Shown here: positions 57,601 to 64,000 of the stretch, piece by piece
Layout of the letters: each line of letters opens with the position of its first letter
Numbering within the stretch: the first letter of the stretch is position 1
Assembly: GCA_030765045.1 (NCBI GenBank)
Contig: CM060961.1
Coordinates: forward strand, 142,581,538 to 142,645,537
Reading direction: 5' to 3'
Length of the DNA: 64,000 nucleotides
From: Tenodera sinensis
Lineage: Eukaryota; Arthropoda; Insecta; Mantodea; Mantidae
The notes under the pieces: model-generated
Seen by the model: the letters and a program-made list of their open reading frames with translations, nothing else
Database searches by the model: none
Told to the model about the DNA's origin: nothing
Translations under genes and position numbers: made by a program

Positions 57601-58470
57601 TAACCAAGCATTAGAGAGGTTTGTTTTTGAGCCCTGTGAATACGTCATAGCTTGGCGAAAAGTAGGTGGAGGCAAATCCGCCCTAGCCATTTTTGGGCAT
57701 CATTGGTCCAGCTGATCAAATCACTCATAATTGACCTGAGGATTGTCTTATTGAAATGACTGGTTCGCCAGGTAACACGCCCTCCAGTGTGAGTGTCTTA
57801 ATTTCTCTTTCACTTTACAGTGATGTTGAGCGATAATTCCTCTAACGTAAGTTAAGTACTTAAATGAATCGCAATATATTGTTGAGCATTACGTTACAAA
57901 TGTACCTAGTAGAAGAAAGAGAGAGAGGTGATGATGATGATGATGATGATGATGATACATCCCATACTCTTACAACGGGCCAACGTTATCTTCCTGCTAT
58001 GGTTAGTGGTGATATACTTCTGGACGTATTTGACTTACTACGAAACAGTTATTTGGAACTGGAACCGTCACAACTGGCACTGAAAAAGACACTTTCCACA
58101 CCTGTAATAATACGACTGACCACATGATTTCATCGTATTGGTCGGATAATCGTTGATCGACCATATCTGTGAGGTTGGTCGGACAGCTCGTGTATTATTG
58201 AAATCGTATTATTTCATCCTTGTTCTGATTAAGCGATTTAAAATATAGCCTTTTTTCATTTTTAAATTATTATTTGAAAAATATTAATTTCAATTTTTAA
58301 TGTAGGTAGTTTTTTAATGTTCTATTTGTATTCGCCTTTATCATCTAAGATAATACCGGCGGGTTTTCCTTTGGAACAATTGCACATCGGCAATGTTTAC
58401 TAATTACTCGTGTACTATTTGTGTAACTTTGGGTGTGCTTAAGTTGGGTTTTCTTCATAAACATTAATTC
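54669..58470. other. AT-rich, no recognised gene; (GAT)n at 57,930-57,956
   Basis: An 85-codon plus frame at 54,847-55,104 (MLAKALLQTKSTKHLVPS...) is the longest and has no recognisable domain. This 3.8-kb stretch is notably free of the window's repeat families and could be intronic. Confidence 0.45.
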
Positions 58471-58476
58471 ACACAC

Positions 58477-58515
<39 letters not shown>

Positions 58516-58741
58516 ACCACCACCACCACCACCACCACCGCCACCGCCACCGCCACCTCCACCGCCGCCACCACCACCACACACAAAGACACACTCACAT
58601 TTTCACTCATACTTTCAGATCCGAAGGAGGATGTGGATTAATCCTGGCTAAAGAAAAGTTCGCATTCTCTGCGAAGAATCGAACCCGGGACCTCTGGATT
58701 TGGAAGCTAGCACCACGTCGACCACCAGGCCACAGAGTCTT
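58471..58741 (-). mobile_element. SINE family F, (CA)n(CCA)n tail
   Basis: The sense-strand head GACTCTGTGGCCTGGTGGTC and GACGTGGTGCTAGCTTCC is followed by CCAGAGGTCCCGGGTTCGAT, the body TTTAGCCAGGATTAATCCAC, then ATCCTCCTTCGG. It ends in a roughly 110-bp microsatellite (58,471-58,585) of (TGG)n and (TG)n in sense. It is the better preserved of two copies and defines the family. Confidence 0.85.
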
Positions 58742-58849
58742 CACTGAACTTTACTTTACTGCTGTGCAAATTTGCTGCATATGCCGCAAGTTATGCCTTG
58801 TGAATTTTCGCTTTGTCTATTACACACCCAGAAATATGATGTCGAAATT

Positions 58850-59160
58850 TCGTCGTAAATATAAGACCCTTGAATCAAGCAAAACACGTTTTTTTAGAAA
58901 AATATAGTATGCGTGTGTATCTGTCTAGCTGTGTGTTCCGTGTTTTTTATTTTCTCAAAAATGACTCTAGCGATTTTGATTAAACTGTTATATCTTTAAT
59001 GTATATACATAACAAATGAAATGTATAATTTGAATTTTCTGGGAATAGTCTGTGAACGCCTCTTAGTCTTGAATGACTTTTGTATAACTGATAGACGTAG
59101 TTTTTTTATAGCGCTAACCACTTTTGAGATGTTCCTTGTATTTAAATTTTTAAATATTTA
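58850..59160 (-). mobile_element. family C fragment, diverged
   Basis: AAGACCCTTGAATCAAGC, GCGTGTGTATCTGTCTAGCT, AATGACTCTAGCGATTTTGA and ATTTGAATTTTCTGGGAATA, then CACTTTTGAGATGTTCCTTG, follow minus-orientation family C. The terminal ends are lost. Confidence 0.7.
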
Positions 59161-59319
59161 ATATTTATTTAATATCCCTACATATGATATCTATAGATTT
59201 CGACCACTGTTTACTTTTTGTGTGTATTTTCCTTATTGCTAGTATTTTTATTTTTGAGTGAAATTTATATCTGGCTATTGCCATGAATCTTTTAAGGGCG
59301 CTGATGACCGCGAAGTTGA

Positions 59320-60345
59320 GCGCCCTTAAACCAAACCAACAACATGTAGATTTCGAAGAAGCATTTGGTAACCTAAGTAGGAACAAACTATGGGAAATTA
59401 TGGAAAGAAGATTAATCCCCCAGCTTTTGTTAACAATAGTAAGAAGTGTATACAGAAATAACAAAATGATGATAGATACAGAACAGAAACGAAAGGGAAA
59501 CACAACAGAAATAAAGGTGCTTGACAAGGATGCCCGTTGTCACCTATATTATTTCATTTGATATTGATCATGTATGAATGGTAGAATAATTTAGATACAC
59601 ATTATAAAATAAATAATATTATTTTATGCAAATGTACTGCTATTTGCAGATGACTTAGTTCTTACAGGTGGCTCAGATATATCTATCTATATCAATTCCA
59701 CCAAATCAGTCAAAACTACAAACCAAAAATGTCAACCAATAAAACTAAAGTCCGGCCCGGAAGAGGCCCGGAAACAATACGAAAATAGCATTACAAGAAA
59801 AAAATGTTGGAATAAAGTGTTTTAAGGCTGCAGTGCGTCCTATCTCAAAAATTAAGATATAAGAAATAAAATTAATAGGTTTAATCAGATGTGTGGTACC
59901 ATAAAAAGAAACCTGAAAAATACAAGACGAGAAACAAAATTAAAATTTTATAAAGTAATGGCGATCCCAACACTTCTATATGAATCCAAATATTGGACAA
60001 TGACGAAACAAGAACAAAGAAAAATTGAGGCAGAAGAGATGTGATTTTTAAGACATGTAGTTGATTATACTTAAAGAGATAGAAGAAGTGAAGAAATGCC
60101 TAAGGAGTTAAAGTTCTTCAATTTAACAGAGAAAAATTCACCAATATCGGAATAATTGGAGGGACCATGTAGAAACAATGGGTAATTGCCGCATTCCCAG
60201 GTTAATTGTGGCCTATAAAACTACAGGAAATAGAAATATAGGTAGGCCGAGAAGAAGATGGACACAACAGTTCTGATACATAAGACCGAAACAAGCCTAA
60301 ACGGCTTAAACCCTTTTCTTGATGATTATGATTAAATATTTAATG
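59320..60345 (+). pseudogene. LINE reverse transcriptase and C-terminal region, frameshifted
   Basis: HVDFEEAFGNLSRNKLWEIM, with LTIVRSVY following, is the RT finger/palm. QGCPLSPILF near 59,525-59,555 and the catalytic LFADDLVLTG near 59,640-59,670 follow after frameshifts. Then come KFYKVMAIPTLLYESKYW and IEAEEM, and the C-terminal GRPRRRWTQQF ending in TGA at 60,276. The sequence ends near TTGATGATTATGATTAAA, a short TGA/TTA-type tail. The endonuclease region upstream is missing (5' truncation). Domain order and tail suggest an RTE-like or similar insect LINE. Stops such as GA*QGC make it inactive. Confidence 0.85.
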
Positions 60346-60469
60346 CTTTTTTCAAGTGGTAAGTCGATATTCGTTTTTTTTTTCTGGTAATGTAATGAGC
60401 ATTTCAAAGAAATCATACCGACCCGCCTTTAAAACTCAAGACTATTGATTTAGTTTTATCCTTATTATA

Positions 60470-60958
60470 GCTAAAAAACATCTTATGTGTTGTGCTCACA
60501 TGACTTTCTCTACTCTTGTACTTACCATTCTTTCAAACTCTTATTCCTCTGTCTTCTTCATGTTAGTCGAGATAAACATTTGCAGAAATTATCTTGTTGC
60601 AAGTTGTTGTTGTTGTTGTTTCTAGTAGGTGCAAGGGAACATGGAAATATGTAGACTTTGGGCGATAATCAAATATTTTAAAGCTTTGAAATTCCGTTTT
60701 CTTTGCATGGTCAAGAGATGAAAAGTGAATAACGACCTTCCATTTGAGAAAAGTTTTAATTGTTGCACAACTGACACAAATAACAAGGAATATCTCCGAA
60801 ATGGTTCACTCCACAAAAAATAAAATGCAAAAGAGTAGTTTAGGGTGGAGGAATTTTCTTCAAAATCTCCGTGTTACATCCTTGAAAGACATTAACCTAA
60901 AGTACCAACTTTGGTTTTTAACCGAGTTTTCGTTTTTTAGTTATGCGGTTCACAGACA

Positions 60959-61040
<82 letters not shown>

Positions 61041-61175
61041 GATATTTTTCTAAAAATGCGTTTTTTGGGGATTCACGTGGCCTCAAAAAATATATTTTCG
61101 GTGAAATATTGACATCGAATTTTTGGGTCGGTTATAATATTTTCCCTCCTTACTATATGTAGTAGAGAAAGTAAA
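60470..61175 (+). mobile_element. family C copy, internally deleted
   Basis: The 5' end is CTTATGTGTTGTGCTCACAT with ACTTTCTCTACTCTTGTAC. A deletion after GGTTCACTCCACAAAAAATA (60,823) joins to AGTTTAGGGTGGAGGAATTT. (CA)n is at 60,960-61,038, and the 3' end is GTAGTAGAGAAAGTAAAAAA. The A-rich flanks AAAAAACAT and AAAAAATAT resemble an insertion into A-rich DNA. Confidence 0.88.
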
Positions 61176-61199
61176 AAATATGTTATAAAGTTCTTGTAG

Positions 61200-61300
61200 A
61201 ATAAAAGGGAAAGAAGGATAAACTTTAGTAAGAGCAGTGCGTAGAAAAATGAGTAGAGAAAGGCATGTGAATGAAATGCATCCTGTTTTTCTTTGTTCCT
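61200..61300 (-). mobile_element. family C 5'-end fragment
   Basis: TAAGAGCAGTGCGTAGAAAA, TGAGTAGAGAAAGGCATGTG and AATGAAATGCATCCTG resemble the reverse of the family C 5' terminus. Nothing further is recognised from 61,301 to 61,930. Confidence 0.6.
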
Positions 61301-61934
61301 TATATTTTCCCTAGTATGTTTCGTTACATGGTACGTGAGTAATTGTAAGATCTGATGCAGCCAACGTTATTTTGCTCCTAGTAGCTGTTTTGTTTCATTG
61401 TGTGTGTATATCTGTAAAGTGTAAAGCATTGTTTGTTAATCCAGAACTAGCGACCACTGAGTCGAGACCCAGATGCGCGAACCTCACAAGTGAAAGTGAG
61501 GAAGTTAGAACCAACGGCAGGAATGTCTGCTTTTATTTACTGCAATGTGTGGGAAGAAAATAGCAGCGGACGCTGATCCGAGGAACTCCCATTACAGTTT
61601 AGTTAAGTTAGAGCGCTCTATTAAAATATAGATGGTATTACTGCAGGCAGGGTTCGAATTAACGGGATTTCCCCTCTAGTAGCATTACTGTCTCGTAAAA
61701 GGAAATTTCCAGAGAGACAGATTCCTCCCTTTTAAGTCGCAATACCAGAGTTAAACGTTTGTTAACATTTAAATCTAAAAACTCCAATTTTGTATATATT
61801 TCTTCTATAAGAGTATATATAAAATATCCCCTCTTATTACCTCTGCTCTTAAAGATCCTTAATCTGAACCATGCCTTTGGATGTGATAAAAGTAATAGAC
61901 ATAAACCTGTTAAGCGTGATAATAAGGAAAGGAA

Positions 61935-63060
61935 ATGTGTTGCACTAACATGACTTTCTATAATCTTGCACTAATATTCTTACGAACTCTTATTCCTCTA
62001 TCTTCTTCATGTTAATCTAGATTCAAGATAAACGTTTGCAGAAATTATCTTATTGCTTATTTCCTTGTAGGTGCAAGGGGAATATGGGAATACAGTAGGC
62101 TTTGTGCGACAGTCAAATCTTTTAATCTAGAGCTATATGAAGGCTTTGAAATTCCTTTCTCTTTACATGGCCAAGAGATAAAAAAATGAATAACGACCTT
62201 CCATTTGAGAGAAATTTAAGTACCTACAGCAAAATTCACACAAATAGCAAGGAATATCTCCGAAATGGTTCACTCCACAAAAAATTCTTACAGACATAAC
62301 TTGTGTGTTTTAATGAGATTTACATTTTTTGTATGGTAAGATTTGGTTTAGTTTTTAGATATGCCAGTTACCAAAAGTCATCAAGAGTTAATAGGACTAC
62401 ATACGTAGCAGAGAAAGTAAAAAGAAAAAAAGAATAACTATTCCAATTAAAAGTATACAAGAGCTTTAAACTAGAAAGTAATAACAAGCAATATCTCGGA
62501 AATGGTGAACTCCACAAAGAAAATTAATATGAAATAAATTCTACATTTTAACAAGATCTGCATTTTTATATAGTAAGATTTGTCTATCTGTTGCCTTTTA
62601 CCGTTTTGCAAAAGTCATCAAGAGTAAACAAGACTACATGGGTTGTAGCTAGAAGATCCAAAATATACATTTCATTTGTCATAAATATATCTTAAACATA
62701 TGGATGGCATTTTAATCAAAATCGTTAGAAACATTTTTGAGAAGATCAAATTTTTTTAAAAATTAGGTAGTTAAGGTTGGAGGAATTTTCTTCAAAATGT
62801 TCGTGTCGCATCCTTGAAAGATATTAAACTTAAATACTAACTTTGGTTTTTGACCCACTTTTCGTTTTTTGAATTATGCTGTTCAGACAGACACAGCCGT
62901 ATACACACAGACCTTTTTTTTTTTTTTTTTTCAAAAAATGTTTTGTTTTTTACTCAGGGGGCCTCAAAACATATATTTCCTGTGAAATCTCACATCGAAT
63001 TTTTGGGTCGAATACAATATTTCCCTTACTTAACTGTACGTGGAAGAGAAACTAATAAGC
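61935..63060 (+). mobile_element. family C, two copies joined head to tail
   Basis: A first copy starts TGTGTTGCACTAACATGACT and is cut at about 62,405 by a 3'-end motif ACGTAGCAGAGAAAGTAAAA. A second copy follows (CAATATCTCGGAAATGGTGA to GTACGTGGAAGAGAAACTAA). The CA slot in the second is short (GACAGACACAGCCGTATACA) and followed by poly(T). Confidence 0.8.
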
Positions 63061-63189
63061 TCTTCTGTCCCTATATGAGAAACTGAAAGAAATATTTCTG
63101 CGCTAAAACGCATTAATTAGTCAACCCTTTAGATTAAGGATTATGAAACATAGTTTGGTGTGCATTTATAATGTTATAAAGTATAATAA

Positions 63190-63370
63190 GTTTAATAATT
63201 ACGTGGAGACTTCCATGGCCTTTGTCCATCACTTCTTTCTTGGCTGCCGGTATGAGCCGCGTCCTGTTTGCTTGTCTAATTAATTAATTATGCCAACGTT
63301 TCGCCATAAAGTATGCTCGGCTTCTTAATTGGGCGACTGCAATCCTCATCCAACTAGTCAATAAGTTTAC
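63190..63370 (-). mobile_element. fragment sharing GGCGAAACGTTGG with the 26.8-kb element
   Basis: The minus strand reads GGATGAGGATTGCAGTCGCC, AAGCCGAGCATACTTTATGG and CGAAACGTTGGCATAATTAA, then GGCTCATACCGGCAGCC. It is a GAAACGTTGG-bearing repeat of the Penelope-like type, but a good CUGAUGA core is not present. Confidence 0.35.
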
Positions 63371-63384
63371 ATATTTTCGTTAAA

Positions 63385-63795
63385 GGCGGTGTCTTAGCTG
63401 AGTGGTTAGAGCACACCTCTCTCCGGGTGAAAGCATTTGGGAATTATGGTGAGCGAAGAGGCGCCTGGGCGCGTTTTCTCCGTGTTCTCCAGTTTCCCCC
63501 ACCATTCATTGGGTCAACTGCTCCATCTTCACCTTCATTTCGTATAATCTTCCTCACTAATATGCCAGGCTACGAGCCGACCCTACGTTTCTGCTTCTCT
63601 GTTCACAACTCCGTCTCCAGATTACGAAGACAATGTTCACCAGTCAAAAGGAAATCAGGGTGCTAACCATGTCCCACCCTCCACTACTGAAGCTCACTCA
63701 TGACGCCCGTTGTGTGCAGGGTTGGGTTTTCAGCGATCGGGTGGTAAGCCTTGGGCCTGCATGCGCTGTTGTGCCGCGGAGTTTAGTTTACTTTT
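63385..63795 (+). mobile_element. chimeric SINE: family A-type 5' part, family D-type 3' part
   Basis: The 5' part has a diverged tRNA-like head (GGCGGTGTCTTAGCTGAGTG) and GGCGCGTTTTCTCCGTGTTC, then CAGTTTCCCCCACCATTCA and GCTCCATCTTC as in SINE A. The 3' part (63,665-63,790) has CCCTCCACTACTGAAGC, ATGACGCCCGTTGTGTGCAG, GGTGGTAAGCCTTGGGCCTG and GCGCTGTTGTGCCGCGGAG, as in SINE D. The B-box is degraded. Confidence 0.7.
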
Positions 63796-64000
63796 ACATG
63801 TTTTCATTCCCAAGCCAATCCCCAGATCAAGGTATTTACAGCGAAAAGAAGAGGGAAAAGCGCAATGCATTGGTTTTAAATTAGCCAAATTACTACCTAC
63901 AACAGGATTGGTTACAATTAGTTGCACAAGTGTCATTGAATTTTTCAAATGTAATACAACTTTTCCAAAGAGAGAGAAAAAAGTCAGTAAAAGGCTTTAA
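63796..64000. other. no recognised gene at the window end
   Basis: A frame open to the window edge (63,710-64,000) begins inside the SINE and is not recognisable. Confidence 0.4.

Noticed and set aside
63190..63370. Second hammerhead ribozyme
   Set aside because: Shares GGCGAAACGTTGG but lacks CUGAUGA and a compact stem II.

Overview
The window is eukaryotic, gene-poor, repeat-dominated DNA. The evidence is tRNA-derived SINEs with target-site duplications (TSDs), non-LTR retrotransposon fragments, a solo LTR, hAT, Tc1/mariner and pogo/Tigger remnants, long microsatellites and a 3.3-kb satellite. The transposon set (mariner-like transposase with a DUF4817-type N-terminus, a Jockey-like LINE with a CCHC gag, several SINE families) suggests an arthropod, most likely an insect with a large genome. 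The species cannot be named from the sequence. No complete host protein-coding gene, intact tRNA or rRNA is visible. The best host-gene candidate is a CpG-rich block at about 51.74-52.65 kb that ends in a short ATG-initiated exon with a consensus splice donor.

Layout. 0-6 kb: a deleted Tigger-like element, a SINE, repeat family R, and a 2.48-kb inverted-repeat-bounded element that carries a tRNA-Phe-like sequence and a frameshifted mariner transposase. 7.4-8.7 kb: a roughly 940-bp CT-rich microsatellite in the internal microsatellite slot of an old 'family C' element. 10-14 kb: a pogo-type MITE, a mariner fragment, family R and SINE A with perfect TSDs. 15.7-21 kb: family C copies, SINE E and a Jockey-like LINE whose endonuclease domain is split by a 918-bp family C insertion. 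That insertion defines the ends and target site of family C. 21-25 kb: SINEs, (GA)n, (TTA)n, (CA)n and a 1.7-kb CCGT/CCAT minisatellite. 25-32 kb: a solo LTR, a 3-unit tandem repeat, family R, a Penelope-like fragment with a hammerhead-like core, a mariner fragment and SINE B copies. 31.8-36 kb: family C in tandem, then a mariner element split by a hAT element. 36-42 kb: a LINE with a SINE in it and three hAT-type elements with 8-bp TSDs. 42-49.4 kb: family C copies, then a 38-bp satellite of about 86 units capped by SINE A. 49.4-58.4 kb: mostly unique AT-rich DNA with a 3-unit tandem repeat, the CpG-rich exon candidate and a possible LTR. 58.4-64 kb: SINE, LINE reverse transcriptase, family C and a chimeric SINE.

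Functionally this is a transposon-in-transposon landscape. The recurrent theme is family C, seen about 14 times. It has short inverted termini (ACTTTCTCTACT / AGTAGAGAAAGT) and a fixed internal position occupied by (CA)n, (CA)n(CT)n or (CTTC)n arrays of very different length, so it appears to seed microsatellites as it spreads. All homology statements come from reading translations and motifs by eye; no database search was run.
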